Shown piece by piece: positions 16,670-25,672 of a DNA stretch of 64,000 bases. This stretch comes from Streptomyces sp. NRRL S-455. Lineage in GTDB: Bacteria; Actinomycetota; Actinomycetes; Streptomycetales; Streptomycetaceae. The notes beneath the pieces were generated by a model. It made no database searches and was not told the origin of the DNA. It saw nothing but the letters and a program-made list of their open reading frames with translations. Position numbers and translations under genes: made by a program. Every line of letters begins with the position of its first letter. Position 1 is the first letter of the stretch. The stretch covers positions 248,001-312,000 of the forward strand of contig NZ_JOCT01000002.1 of assembly GCF_000717875.1 (NCBI RefSeq). The letters run 5' to 3'.

Positions 16670-19366
16670 ATGACCGTCATCCCGGCATCCGGCGAACGGG
16701 TGCACGCCCTCCTCGCCGACGGCACGACGGTGTGCGTACGGCCCGCGCGGCCGGACGACCGGGAGGCCGTCCTCGGGTTGTACTCGGCGATGTCGGACGC
16801 GAACCTGCGGCTGCGCTTCTTCGCCGTGAGCCGGCGCTCCGCCGAGCAGGCCGCCGCGAGGGTCGCCCAGCCGGAGGGCGCCGGCTACCGGGCGCTCGTC
16901 GCGGAGCGCGGAGGCCGGATCATCGGCATAGCCGAGTACCAGACGGGCTGCGGGGAGGCGTCCGACAGCGCGGAGATCTCGCTCGCGGTCGGCGACGGAC
17001 GCCACCACCGCGGAGTGGGCACGCTGCTGCTGGAGCATCTGGTCTCCGCCGCCCGCGCCCACGGCATCAGGACGTTCGCCGCGGACGCGCTCGCCGAGAA
17101 CCACGAGGTGCTCAAGGTCTTCGCCGACCTGGGTCTGCGTACGGAACGCCGGTTCGAGGGGCCGGAAGTGCACTGCGTGATCCCCCTGGACGACACGGAG
17201 GAGTACCGCAGCAGCGTCGAGCGGCGCGGGCAGGCCGCGGACGTGGCCAGCCTGGTGCCGCTGCTGCGTCCCGGGAGCGTCGCGGTCGTCGGGGCGGGTC
17301 GCAGGCCCGGCTCGGTGGGCCGGGCGGTCCTGCACAACCTGTCCACCGGCCGGTTCACGGGACCCCTGTATGCGGTCGACCCGGCGGCGAGGCCGGTCCT
17401 CGGCGTCCGCGCCTACCCGGCCGTGAGCGCCCTGCCGCGCATCCCCGACCTCGCGGTGATCGCCGTGTCCGCCGAACACGTCGCACAGGTCGCCGGGGAG
17501 TGCGGGCGGTTCGGTGTCCGTGCCCTGCTGGTGGTCTCCTCCGGTCTCGACGCCCACCAGTCCGGTGCCCTGCTGACCGCTTGCCGCGAGCACGACATGC
17601 GTCTCGTCGGCCCCCACTGCCTCGGTGTGGCCAACACCGAGGAGCGGGTGCGGCTCGACGCCACCTTCGCCGCGGCCCACCCCGCACCGGGCAGCGCCGG
17701 TGTCGCCGTCCAGTCCGGCGGAGTGGGCATCGCCCTGCTCGGCGGACTGGAGCGGCTCGGCATCGGCGTCTCCAGCTTCGTCTCGTTGGGCGACAAGTAC
17801 GACGTCAGCGGCAACGACCTGCTCCAGTGGTGGGAGACCGACGGGCGCACCGACCTGGCCCTGCTGCACCTGGAGTCCTTCGGCAATCCGCGCGCCTTCT
17901 CCCGCACCGCCCGTCGCGTCACCCGCCGCATGCCCATCCTGACCGTCGACGCCGGCCGTACCGAGGCGGGCCGGCGGGCCGCCGCCTCGCACACCGCGGC
18001 GGCCGCCACGACGACCATGACCCGGCGCGCCCTCTTCGCCCAGGCCGGGATCACCGCCACCCGCACCATCCCCGAACTGCTGCAGACCGCCGCCCTGTTG
18101 CACTCCCAGCCGCTGCCCGCCGCGGGCCGGGTCGTCGTGGTCACCAACGCGAGCGGCGCGGGTGTGCTGACCGCGGACGCGTGCGCGGAGGCCGGACTGA
18201 ACCTGCCCCCGCTGCCGCCCGGCCTGGTCGACGACCTGCTGACCGTGCTCCCGCCCGGAGCGAGCACCACCAACCCGGTCGACGCGACGGCGGCGGTCTC
18301 CGAGGAGCAGTTGCGTGGCTGCGTGGACCGGCTCGCCGCCCGCGACGGTGTCGACGCGGTCCTCGTCGCGCTGGTGCCCACCGCCGTCGCGGCAGCCACC
18401 GGCGACGTACTGGTCAGGGCCCTCACCCGGGCTCCTGCACGCCGCTCCCGCACGATCGCCGCCGTCCTGCTGGACCAGGACGTGCCGGTGCGGCTGCTGG
18501 CTGCGGACAACGGCCAGGTGCCGGCGTACGCCGACCCGCAGGCAGCCGCCCGTGCCCTCGCCCACGCGGCCGAGCGCGCCCGCCGGCTGGCCCGACCGCC
18601 CGGCACCGTCCCGGCCCTGGACGGCGTCGACACCTCGCGCGGCCGGGCGGTCGTCGACCGATTCCTGCGGCGGCATCCCGACGGCGCCTGGCTCGACCCG
18701 CGCACCTGCGCCGAACTCCTCGACTGCTACGGCATCCCGCAGTCGCCGTGGGCCTGGGTGGAGACCGAGGACGAGGCCGTGTGGGCCGCCGACCGGCTCA
18801 AGGGGCCGGACGGTCATGTCGTCCTCAAGGCCTCCTGGCCGGGGCTCGCGCACAAGACGGCCCGCCACGCGATCCACCTGGACCTGCGCGGGGACGCCCA
18901 GGTGCGTGCCGCCTTCCGGGACTTCGACGTCCGCTTCGGCCACATCATGACCGGTGCGGTCGTGCAGCCGCTCGCTCCGCGCGGCATCGAGCTCTTCGCG
19001 GGCGTGGTGCAGGACGAGGTGTTCGGGCCGCTGGTCCTGTTCGGGCTCGGCGGCACGGCGGCGGAGGTCCTGGCCGACCACGCGGCGCGGCCGGCCCCGC
19101 TCACCGACCAGGACGTGCACGACCTGATCACCGCCCCGCGCTGCGCGCCGCTCCTCTCCGGTCGTGACGGCACCGGCCCGGTCGACCTCCACGGGCTGGA
19201 ACAGTTCCTGCTGCGGCTGTCCCGGATGGCGGGCGACCTGCCGCAACTGGCCGAGGCGGACTTCGATCCGGTCCTCGCCCGGCCGGAGCACGTCACCGCC
19301 CTCGACGCGCGGATCCGGCTGCTGCCGCGCCGCGCCCACGACCCCTACTTGCGCCGGCTTCGCTGA
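16670..19366 (+). CDS. GNAT acetyltransferase fused to ADP-forming acyl-CoA synthetase (Pat/PatZ-type)
   Basis: An 898-residue cytoplasmic protein. Residues about 20-175 are a GNAT fold (VRPARPDDREAVLGLYSAM; acetyl-CoA loop GDGRHHRGVGTLLLEHL). About 195-300 is a CoA-binding Rossmann domain (VAVVGAGRRPGSVGRAV). About 335-480 is a succinyl-CoA-ligase-like domain with an intact ASHTAAA, where the His matches the phosphohistidine of ADP-forming synthetases. About 680-890 is an ATP-grasp domain. PatZ-type lysine acetyltransferases have the same modules with GNAT at the C-terminus, while here it is N-terminal. It could acetylate proteins, make acetate plus ATP from acetyl-CoA, or both. The start ATG has GAAAGG upstream. 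The genes for CBS-BON, flavodoxin and PPK2 follow on the same strand. Confidence 0.9.
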   Translation: MTVIPASGERVHALLADGTTVCVRPARPDDREAVLGLYSAMSDANLRLRFFAVSRRSAEQAAARVAQPEGAGYRALVAERGGRIIGIAEYQTGCGEASDSAEISLAVGDGRHHRGVGTLLLEHLVSAARAHGIRTFAADALAENHEVLKVFADLGLRTERRFEGPEVHCVIPLDDTEEYRSSVERRGQAADVASLVPLLRPGSVAVVGAGRRPGSVGRAVLHNLSTGRFTGPLYAVDPAARPVLGVRAYPAVSALPRIPDLAVIAVSAEHVAQVAGECGRFGVRALLVVSSGLDAHQSGALLTACREHDMRLVGPHCLGVANTEERVRLDATFAAAHPAPGSAGVAVQSGGVGIALLGGLERLGIGVSSFVSLGDKYDVSGNDLLQWWETDGRTDLALLHLESFGNPRAFSRTARRVTRRMPILTVDAGRTEAGRRAAASHTAAAATTTMTRRALFAQAGITATRTIPELLQTAALLHSQPLPAAGRVVVVTNASGAGVLTADACAEAGLNLPPLPPGLVDDLLTVLPPGASTTNPVDATAAVSEEQLRGCVDRLAARDGVDAVLVALVPTAVAAATGDVLVRALTRAPARRSRTIAAVLLDQDVPVRLLAADNGQVPAYADPQAAARALAHAAERARRLARPPGTVPALDGVDTSRGRAVVDRFLRRHPDGAWLDPRTCAELLDCYGIPQSPWAWVETEDEAVWAADRLKGPDGHVVLKASWPGLAHKTARHAIHLDLRGDAQVRAAFRDFDVRFGHIMTGAVVQPLAPRGIELFAGVVQDEVFGPLVLFGLGGTAAEVLADHAARPAPLTDQDVHDLITAPRCAPLLSGRDGTGPVDLHGLEQFLLRLSRMAGDLPQLAEADFDPVLARPEHVTALDARIRLLPRRAHDPYLRRLR

Positions 19367-19405
19367 ACCCGCGGGTCCGTGCACCACTGAAGGAGGCGGA
19401 ACACG

Positions 19406-20137
19406 ATGAGGCACAACAAGGTCGGCGCGCTCATGACGGCCGACGTCGTGCGCGCCGGGTACGGCACGCCGTTCAAGGAGGTGGCCCGGCTGCTCGCCGA
19501 GCACCGGATCAGCGGCCTGCCGGTGGTGGACGACGACGAGAAGGTCCTCGGAGTGGTCTCCGAGACGGACCTGATGGCCAGGCAGGCGGAGGCCCGGGAC
19601 CCGTCGGAGCCGCGACGGCTGTTCCGCCGGCCGCGCTGGACGCCGGGATCGCGCGCCCGCCAGGCCAAGGCGCAGGCCCGCACGGCCGGGCAGCTCATGT
19701 CCCGTCCGGCCATCACCGTGCACAGCGACGTGACCGTCGCCGAGGCGGCCCGCGTCATGGCACACCACGGCGTCGAACGGCTGCCGGTCGTCGACGACGA
19801 GGAGCGGCTCGTCGGTATGGTCACTCGCCGCGATCTGCTCCAGGTCTTCCTGCGTCCCGACGCGGAGATCCGGGGGGCGATCAGGAACGAGGTGCTGGAG
19901 CGGGCCCTGTGGCTGCCGCCCGACGCCGTCGACGTGGACGTCCACGAGGGCGTGGTCATCCTCGCCGGACAGCTGGAACGGCGTGTCGAGGCCACCACGG
20001 CGGTGGAGATGTGCCGCCGGACGGATGGTGTGGTCGGGGTCGTCGACCACCTCACCTACCGCTTCGACGACTCCCGGCTGTCGCCCGGAGAGCCGGCCCT
20101 GCACGGGCTCCCCTACTACTGGCAACGCAGGCCGTGA
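19406..20137 (+). CDS. CBS-CBS-BON domain protein
   Basis: A 243-residue soluble protein. It has two CBS motifs (VGALMTADVVRAGYGTPFKEV...LPVVDDDEKVLGVVSETDL and AGQLMSRPAITVHSD...LPVVDDEERLVGMVTRRDLL) followed by a BON domain (DVDVHEGVVILAGQLERR). CBS pairs usually bind adenine nucleotides. BON domains are normally periplasmic, yet no signal peptide is visible, so this copy should act in the cytoplasm. A basic linker of about 40 residues between the CBS motifs is longer than in the three other CBS-BON proteins of the island. GGAGGCGG lies upstream of the ATG. It sits 39 bp after the synthetase gene, probably one transcript. The regulated partner is unknown. Confidence 0.9.
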   Translation: MRHNKVGALMTADVVRAGYGTPFKEVARLLAEHRISGLPVVDDDEKVLGVVSETDLMARQAEARDPSEPRRLFRRPRWTPGSRARQAKAQARTAGQLMSRPAITVHSDVTVAEAARVMAHHGVERLPVVDDEERLVGMVTRRDLLQVFLRPDAEIRGAIRNEVLERALWLPPDAVDVDVHEGVVILAGQLERRVEATTAVEMCRRTDGVVGVVDHLTYRFDDSRLSPGEPALHGLPYYWQRRP

Positions 20138-20149
20138 GGAGGTCTGATC

Positions 20150-20653
20150 ATGAACGAGACAGTGCTGGTGGCCTACGGCTCCACCAATGGATCGACGGCC
20201 GAGATCGCCGAATACGTCGGTGAGATCCTGGCCAAGGAAGGGCTGGACGTGACCGTGCGGCCCGCCGCGGACGTCGCCGACGTCACGCCGTACGGTGCGG
20301 TCGTCCTCGGCGGTGGTCTCTACGGGGGCCGCTGGCAGCGTGACGCCCGCCGCTTCGCACGGCGGCACCGCCAGGCCCTGGCCGAGCGGCCGGTGTGGCT
20401 GTTCAGCAGCGGACCTCTCGACCCGTCGGCGTCCGAGCGGGACATCCCGCCGGCGCCCGGGGTGCGGCGCGTGATGTACCGCATCGACCCTCGTGGTCAC
20501 GTCACCTTCGGAGGGCGCCTGGAGGGCGACGTCAAGGGGCGCATCGCCCGGATGATCGTCAAATCCGGAAAGGGCGGCGACTACCGCGACTTCGAGCGGA
20601 TCGGCGCCTGGGCCGCCATGGTGGCCCGGGACCTGGAAGCGCCCGACGGCTGA
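20150..20653 (+). CDS. flavodoxin-domain protein
   Basis: A 167-residue FMN-binding flavodoxin of the HemG-like (Flavodoxin_5) type. The phosphate-binding loop is VAYGSTNGSTAEIAEYVG near the N-terminus; later blocks VVLGGGLYGGRWQRDARRF and WLFSSGPLD are typical of the group. It may transfer electrons or oxidise a porphyrin-like substrate; the sequence does not decide. GGAGG lies 5-9 nt upstream of the ATG. Only 12 bp separate it from the CBS-BON gene and 22 bp from PPK2, so it is within the same operon. Confidence 0.9.
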   Translation: MNETVLVAYGSTNGSTAEIAEYVGEILAKEGLDVTVRPAADVADVTPYGAVVLGGGLYGGRWQRDARRFARRHRQALAERPVWLFSSGPLDPSASERDIPPAPGVRRVMYRIDPRGHVTFGGRLEGDVKGRIARMIVKSGKGGDYRDFERIGAWAAMVARDLEAPDG

Positions 20654-20675
20654 AATCCGCGTAGCGGGAGGCGAC

Positions 20676-21479
20676 ATGACGGAGAAGAAGGCGGTCAGAG
20701 TGCCGCGCAAGACGTACGAGAAGGAACTACTGGGCCTGCAGACGGAGTTGGTGAAGCTCCAGGAGTGGGTGCGCGCGGAGGGCGCCCGGCTGGTCGTCGT
20801 CTTCGAGGGGCGGGACGCGGCCGGCAAGGGCGGCACCATCAAACGGGTCAGCGAACACCTCAACCCCCGGATCGCGCGCATCGCCGCACTGCCGAAGCCC
20901 ACCGAGCGCGAACGCACCCAGTGGTACTTCCAGCGGTACGTCGAGCACCTGCCGGCCGCCGGGGAGATCGTGCTGTTCGACCGGTCCTGGTACAACCGGG
21001 CCGGTGTCGAGCACGTGATGGGCTTCTGCTCGCAGGAGGAGTACCAGCTCTTTCTGCGCCAGTGCCCGATCTTCGAGCGGATGCTGATCGAGGACGGCAT
21101 CCGCTTGCGCAAGTACTGGTTCTCGGTGAGCGACACCGAGCAGCAGGAGCGCTTCCGAAAGCGTCTGAAGGATCCGTTGCGCCGCTGGAAGCTGTCACCG
21201 ATGGACCTGGAGTCGATCACCCGCTGGGAGGCGTACTCCCAGGCCAAGGACACGATGATGGTGCACACCGACATCCCCGAGGCACCGTGGTACGTCGTCG
21301 AGAGCGACGACAAGCGCCGCGCCCGGCTGAACATGATCGCCCACCTGCTGGACTCCGTGCCGTACCGCGAGGTGCCGCCTCCGGTGCTGGACCTGCCGGA
21401 CCGGCCGCCCTCGACCGGCTACCAGCGCCCACCGCGCGACCTGCAGACCTATGTCCCCGACCACGCGGCGGGGCTGTGA
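20676..21479 (+). CDS. ppk2: polyphosphate kinase 2 family protein
   Basis: A 267-residue single-domain PPK2, which uses polyphosphate to phosphorylate nucleoside mono- or diphosphates. Seen: the Walker A loop GRDAAGKGG (45-53), KRVSEHLNPR, the Walker B-like FDRSWYNRAGVEHVMGF, and the lid region KDPLRRWKLSPMDLESITRW. Length is normal for the short single-domain type. Whether it prefers ADP or AMP cannot be read safely from the sequence. It ends the plus-strand operon that begins with the acetyltransferase-synthetase; regeneration of ATP from polyphosphate fits an energy-limited dormancy programme (inference). It is convergent with a universal stress protein gene. Confidence 0.93.
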   Translation: MTEKKAVRVPRKTYEKELLGLQTELVKLQEWVRAEGARLVVVFEGRDAAGKGGTIKRVSEHLNPRIARIAALPKPTERERTQWYFQRYVEHLPAAGEIVLFDRSWYNRAGVEHVMGFCSQEEYQLFLRQCPIFERMLIEDGIRLRKYWFSVSDTEQQERFRKRLKDPLRRWKLSPMDLESITRWEAYSQAKDTMMVHTDIPEAPWYVVESDDKRRARLNMIAHLLDSVPYREVPPPVLDLPDRPPSTGYQRPPRDLQTYVPDHAAGL

Positions 21480-21487
21480 GCGTCCCT

Positions 21488-21516
21488 CCCGGAGGCACGG
21501 GGCCCGGAGGCACGGG
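21488..21516. repeat. tandem 15-bp repeat between convergent genes
   Basis: CCCGGAGGCACGGG occurs twice with a 15-bp period (21488-21501 and 21503-21516) in the 46-bp gap between the PPK2 and USP stops. It has no good hairpin and its role is unclear. Confidence 0.6.
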
Positions 21517-21525
21517 TACGGGTCG

Positions 21526-22431
21526 TCACGCGTGTGCCACCACGGCGACGGGGGCGACGGCGTGGTGCAGCACGGCGTGCGCGACGGGGCCGATGTGCAC
21601 GCCGAACCGGCTGCGCCGTATCCGCCGGCCCACGACGACCAGCGAGGCATAACGGGACGAGCTCACCAGCTGGTCCGCCGCGCTGCCCGCTCGGGAGGCC
21701 TCGATCACCTCGACGGCCGGGTACTTCTGCCGCCAGGGGCGCAGCGCCTCGGTGAGGTCGGCCGCCTGCTCCCGGGCGAGTTCGTCGTACAGGCTCGCGT
21801 GGTCGGACAGGCCGTAGATGGTGTAGGGCGGGGGGTTCCAGGCGTGCAGGACGCGCAGGGAGGCGTCCCGACGGGCCGCTTCCTCGAACGCGAACGCGAC
21901 GACCGTGTCGTCGGGGCTGTGGGTGTCCAGGCCGAGCAGCACCGGGCGGAACCGCGTCGCCGCGGACGGGATACCGGCCGGGTCCATGGCGTGCTCGTCC
22001 GCCGCCTGCTCCCCGGACCGCACCAGCACCACCGGCGCCTCGGTGCGCGCGATGACCGCCTGGCCCACGGAACCGACCATGAACCCTCCGATCCCGCTCA
22101 GCCCACGGGAGCCCAGGACCAGCAGTTCGGCGTCCCTCGCCACGTCCACCAGGACATCGCCCGGCAGCCCGTTCAGCTGGACCACGGTCACGTCGACTCC
22201 CGGGTGACGCGACCGGACCCCGTCGGCGGCCTCGCGCGGTATCCGCTCGCTCCAGTGCTGCAGGGTCTCCGTTCCGAGGAGCGGTGCCTGTGCCATGGGT
22301 TCCGGAACAGGCGCCCAGACGTGCACCAACCGCAGGGGCAGGTCACGAAGCTTCGCCTCACGGGCCGCCCACTCCGCGGCAGCCCGGCTCTCGGACGAGC
22401 CGTCGAGGCCCACCATGATGCAGCGGAACAT
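21526..22431 (-). CDS. two-domain universal stress protein
   Basis: A 301-residue tandem UspA protein. Domain 1 begins IMVGLDGSSESRAAAEWAA and ends with GSRGLSGIGGFMVGSVGQAV, an ATP-loop variant. Domain 2 begins PVLLGLDTHSPDDTVVAFAFEEA and ends VVVGRRIRRSRFGVHIGPVAHAV, where the G-x2-G spacing is degraded (GRRIRRSRFG), so this half may not bind ATP. The start is ATG at 22431: AGGAGGTGG lies just upstream, and the GTG at 22440 overlaps that site. A DevR-box-like palindrome is centred about 90 bp upstream. It is downstream of, and same-strand as, the DevS-like kinase gene, but has its own box. Confidence 0.92.
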   Translation of the reverse strand: MFRCIMVGLDGSSESRAAAEWAAREAKLRDLPLRLVHVWAPVPEPMAQAPLLGTETLQHWSERIPREAADGVRSRHPGVDVTVVQLNGLPGDVLVDVARDAELLVLGSRGLSGIGGFMVGSVGQAVIARTEAPVVLVRSGEQAADEHAMDPAGIPSAATRFRPVLLGLDTHSPDDTVVAFAFEEAARRDASLRVLHAWNPPPYTIYGLSDHASLYDELAREQAADLTEALRPWRQKYPAVEVIEASRAGSAADQLVSSSRYASLVVVGRRIRRSRFGVHIGPVAHAVLHHAVAPVAVVAHA

Positions 22432-22513
22432 GCTGTCCACCTCCTGAATCGGTATCCGTCCTCAGGTTCGCGCCGAGGAGCGGTGCGGTGCAGGGGGCGC
22501 AGGTCCCGGACCG

Positions 22514-22527
22514 GGGCCGTTCGGCCC
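22514..22527. promoter_or_regulatory. DevR/OsdR-box-like palindrome
   Basis: GGGCCGTTCGGCCC, in the 154-bp gap upstream of the universal stress protein gene. A weaker copy (TCGCCGAAGGGCCG, 22530-22543) follows. Confidence 0.6.
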
Positions 22528-22585
22528 CATCGCCGAAGGGCCGGTCGCGCCCGGGTTCCCGCTGTCTCCGGGCGCCACCGGGGGC

Positions 22586-24310
22586 TCAGGGTTGCTTGAC
22601 GGGCACGCACCACACCAGCGACGTGCCGCCGCCGGCCGGGGCCGTCACCTCCAGCGTTCCGTCCAGTTGCTCGGCCCGTTCGGCCATGTTGCGCAGTCCG
22701 CTGCGGCGCCCGCCGGGCGGGATGCCCACGCCGTCGTCGGTCACCGACAGCCGCACCTCGCGGCCGTCGGTCTCCAGCACCACGTCGGTTCGCCCGGCGT
22801 GGGCGTGCCGAGCGACGTTGGTCAGCGCTTCCGACAGGACGGCGATGACGTGGCTGGCGATCTCCTTCGGCACCTGGGTGTCGAGAAGCCCTTCCATCCG
22901 GAGACTGGGCGCGAAGCCCAGCAGGGGCGCCGTCTCCCCGACGGCGCGCACCACGCGGGAGCGCAGGCCGGAGCCGCCGTCGGTCTCGTGTGACCGCAGG
23001 CCGAAAATGGTCGACCTGATGATCTTGATGGTCTCGTCGAGGTCGTCCACCGCCCGCATCACCCGTTCCGACGCCTCGGGGTGCTCGATGAAGCGGCCGG
23101 CGCTCTGCAGGGTCATGCCGGTGGCGAACAGTCTCTGGATGGCGAGGTCGTGCAGGTCGCGGGCGATGCGGTCGCGGTCCTGGAGCATCGCGATCTGCTC
23201 GGCGTCCTGGCGGCGCTCGGCGAGTTCCATGGCGACGGCCGCCTGCCCGGCGAAGACCTGCAGCTGCTGGGTCTCCTTCTCCGTGAACACCGGCTGGCCC
23301 ACCTCACGGACCAGCAGCGCGACCCCCCGGGCACCGGCGCCCTTGCCGATGGGAACGGCCACGGCCGGACCGAGGCCGCTCACCCGGGCGGGGTCGGCGG
23401 AAACCCTCTCGTCCTTCGACAGGTCGGCGCTGGTGACGGGGCTTCCGCTGGAGAAGGCCCGGCCGATCAGACTGCCCTCCACCGGCAGCACCCGTCCGGT
23501 GTGCTGGTGGGCGCCCTCCCCGATGGCGAGTTCCACGGTCAGCGCGCCGACACCCTCCACGGGAACGGCGACCACCGCGAGCGTCGCCGAGGTGATCTCC
23601 CGGGTCCGTTCGGCGATCAGCCTGAGCACCTCGCCCCGTTCGCTGCCGGACATCAGACTGTGGTTGATCTCCGCGCTGACCTGCAGCCAGCGCTCACGCA
23701 GCCGTGACTCCTCGTACAGGCGGGCGTTGTCGATCGCGACTCCGGCCGCGACGGCGAGCGTGGCGAGGACGGACTGGTCGTCCTCGTCGAACTGTGCCCC
23801 GCCGCGCTTCTCGGTCAGATACAGGTTGCCGAAGACCTGGTCGCGCACCCGGATCGGGACGCCCAGGAAGGTGTTCATGGGCGGATGGCGGGCCGGGAAT
23901 CCGTACGACGCCGGGTGCTCGGAGATCTTCGCCAGCCGCAGCGGTTCGGGGTGACGGATCAGCTCGCCCAGGATGCCGAGGCCCTCCGGGTAGGGCCCGA
24001 TCTCGGCGATCTGCTCGTCGGTGACACCGACGGTGAGAAAGTCCGACAGCCCCTTGCCGTCCGGCGTGATCACACCCAGGGCGGCGTACTCGGCGTCGAC
24101 GAGTGTCGCCGCCGCCTGCACGATGCTCCGCAGCGCCTGCTCGAGGTCGAGCTCGCGGCCGACCGAGAGCACCGCCTCCAGCAGGCTGTGCACCCTGTCG
24201 CGGGTGCCCCGAGCCGCGTCCAGACGGGCCTGGAGTTCCTCCATGAGCTCGTCCAGTCTGAGCTGCGGCAGCCGTACCCGGGGCGTCTGCGACTCGCCGG
24301 AGCTTGCCAC
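22586..24310 (-). CDS. DevS/DosS-like GAF-GAF sensor histidine kinase
   Basis: A 574-residue cytosolic kinase closely matching the layout of mycobacterial DevS (DosS): GAF-A (about 50-195), GAF-B (about 210-365), a HisKA_3 dimerisation domain with phospho-acceptor His387 in RIARDLHDLAIQRLF, and an ATPase domain with DDGVGIP and GLRNMAERAEQL. GAF-A has GFPARHPPMNTFLG, and His142 there aligns with the haem-ligand His149 of DosS, so O2, NO, CO or redox sensing through haem is plausible. The GTG start at 24310 has GGAGGAGG upstream. In S. coelicolor the related OsdK gene is next to its response regulator; here no response regulator gene is adjacent or in the window. Confidence 0.93.
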   Translation of the reverse strand: MASSGESQTPRVRLPQLRLDELMEELQARLDAARGTRDRVHSLLEAVLSVGRELDLEQALRSIVQAAATLVDAEYAALGVITPDGKGLSDFLTVGVTDEQIAEIGPYPEGLGILGELIRHPEPLRLAKISEHPASYGFPARHPPMNTFLGVPIRVRDQVFGNLYLTEKRGGAQFDEDDQSVLATLAVAAGVAIDNARLYEESRLRERWLQVSAEINHSLMSGSERGEVLRLIAERTREITSATLAVVAVPVEGVGALTVELAIGEGAHQHTGRVLPVEGSLIGRAFSSGSPVTSADLSKDERVSADPARVSGLGPAVAVPIGKGAGARGVALLVREVGQPVFTEKETQQLQVFAGQAAVAMELAERRQDAEQIAMLQDRDRIARDLHDLAIQRLFATGMTLQSAGRFIEHPEASERVMRAVDDLDETIKIIRSTIFGLRSHETDGGSGLRSRVVRAVGETAPLLGFAPSLRMEGLLDTQVPKEIASHVIAVLSEALTNVARHAHAGRTDVVLETDGREVRLSVTDDGVGIPPGGRRSGLRNMAERAEQLDGTLEVTAPAGGGTSLVWCVPVKQP

Positions 24311-24434
24311 GGTCCTCCTCCAGGTCCACGAAGGGCGACGTCCAGGGGCGCGAGCGGTCGGTCGGCGGTAGCACCCGACCGGAGCCGGGGCTCGACCCCC
24401 TCATTGTCGTACCGGCCGTGGTCATTGACCAGCT

Positions 24435-24455
24435 CACGGGGCGGAGGCCCCCGTG
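24435..24455 (-). terminator. hairpin downstream of alcohol dehydrogenase gene
   Basis: CACGGGG (24435-24441) and CCCCGTG (24449-24455) form a 7-bp stem, 3 bp beyond the stop of the minus-strand dehydrogenase gene. Confidence 0.5.
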
Positions 24456-24458
24456 TAC

Positions 24459-25529
24459 TCACGCCGCCGGCACAGCCACCTCGTCGTGCCGCTGCTCGCC
24501 GAGCACGACCTTGAGCGCGCCGGTGTCGGCAGCGTGTGCGAAGACCTCGTAGGCCTCCTCCATGTGGTCCAGGGGGAAGGTGTGGGTGACCAGTGCCGCG
24601 GTGGGCACGCGGCCGGATGCCGCCATCCTCAGCAGCATGGGCGTGGAGGACGTGTCGACCAGACCGGTGGTGATGGTCACGTTCTTGATCCACAGCTCTT
24701 CCAGGTGCAGGGTCGCGGGCTTGCCGTGGACGCCGACATTGGCCACACGGCCGCCGGGCCGCACCATACGGGTGCACATCTCGAAGCTCTCCGGGACTCC
24801 CACCGCCTCGATGACCACGTCGGCGCCGATGCCGTCGGTGAGGTCGGCGACGAGTTGCTCCGGCTGGTCGCGCACGGGGACGACGGCGTCGGCACCGAGC
24901 CGCCGGGCGGCCTCGAGCCGGGAGTCGGCGAGGTCCACGGCGATGATCCGCTCCGGCGAGTACAGCCGTGCGGTGAGGATCGCGGCGAGTCCGATGGGCC
25001 CGGCTCCGACGACGGCGACCGTGTCACCGGGCCGCACGCCCCCGTTGGTCACGCCCACCTCGTAGGCGGTCGGGAAGATGTCCGCGAACAGCACCGCGTC
25101 CTCGTTCTCCAGCGCGCCCGGCAGCCGGTGCACGGACAGGTCCGCGTGGGGCACGCGGACGTACTCCGCCTGTGTGCCGTCGATCAGATGGCCGAGGATC
25201 CAGCCTCCGCCGTCCTGGCACTGGCCGTACGCGCCGTCCTTGCAGAACCGGCAGCGGCCGCAGGCGGTGATGCAGGAGACGAGGACCCGGTCGCCCGGGC
25301 GGACGGTGCGTACGTCGCTGCCGGTTTCGACGATCTCGCCGACCGCTTCGTGGCCCAGCACCGTCCCGGAGGGCACCTCCGGAACGTCTCCCTTGAGGAT
25401 GTGCAGGTCGGTTCCGCAGATGGTGACGGCGTCGACGCGGACGATGACGTCCGTGGGGTCCTTGATGCCCGGGTCCGCGAGCTCCTCCCAGGCGGACTGC
25501 CCGGGGCCGTGGAAAACGAAGCCCTTCAT
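24459..25529 (-). CDS. zinc-dependent medium-chain alcohol dehydrogenase
   Basis: A 356-residue cytosolic MDR-family dehydrogenase oxidising or reducing an alcohol/aldehyde pair with NAD(P). Seen: the catalytic zinc site ICGTDLHILKGDVP and GHEAVGEIVETG, the four structural-zinc cysteines in CGRCRFCKDGAYGQC, and the nucleotide loop VAVVGAGPIGLAA. The start is ATG at 25529 (MKGFVFHGPG), with GGAGAGGAA upstream; the longer frame above it lacks motifs. A homologous dehydrogenase gene is known in the DevR-like cluster of S. coelicolor, which agrees with the context. A perfect palindrome lies about 130 bp upstream. Confidence 0.93.
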   Translation of the reverse strand: MKGFVFHGPGQSAWEELADPGIKDPTDVIVRVDAVTICGTDLHILKGDVPEVPSGTVLGHEAVGEIVETGSDVRTVRPGDRVLVSCITACGRCRFCKDGAYGQCQDGGGWILGHLIDGTQAEYVRVPHADLSVHRLPGALENEDAVLFADIFPTAYEVGVTNGGVRPGDTVAVVGAGPIGLAAILTARLYSPERIIAVDLADSRLEAARRLGADAVVPVRDQPEQLVADLTDGIGADVVIEAVGVPESFEMCTRMVRPGGRVANVGVHGKPATLHLEELWIKNVTITTGLVDTSSTPMLLRMAASGRVPTAALVTHTFPLDHMEEAYEVFAHAADTGALKVVLGEQRHDEVAVPAA

Positions 25530-25657
25530 GGCCGTTCCTCTCCGCCTCCGGCCCTTCGTTCTGGTGTCGGCACATCGCTGGGGCGGGCCGGAGCGCATAG
25601 CGGATGCCCCGTAAATCCATCTTTGACCAGAGTGGTGGCCCTCGCCTGGGCCGGGCG

Positions 25658-25672
25658 GCCCTGTGACAGGGC
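25658..25672. promoter_or_regulatory. perfect palindrome upstream of alcohol dehydrogenase gene
   Basis: GCCCTGTGACAGGGC: 7-bp arms around one base, 129 bp upstream of the dehydrogenase start. It differs from the DevR-like boxes and is a candidate operator. Confidence 0.4.

Noticed and set aside
16403..21334. Very long minus-strand open frame (over 1600 codons)
   Set aside because: It is antisense to the acetyltransferase-synthetase, CBS-BON, flavodoxin and PPK2 genes, has Gly/Arg/Val-rich low-complexity content and no family motif; high-GC shadow frame.
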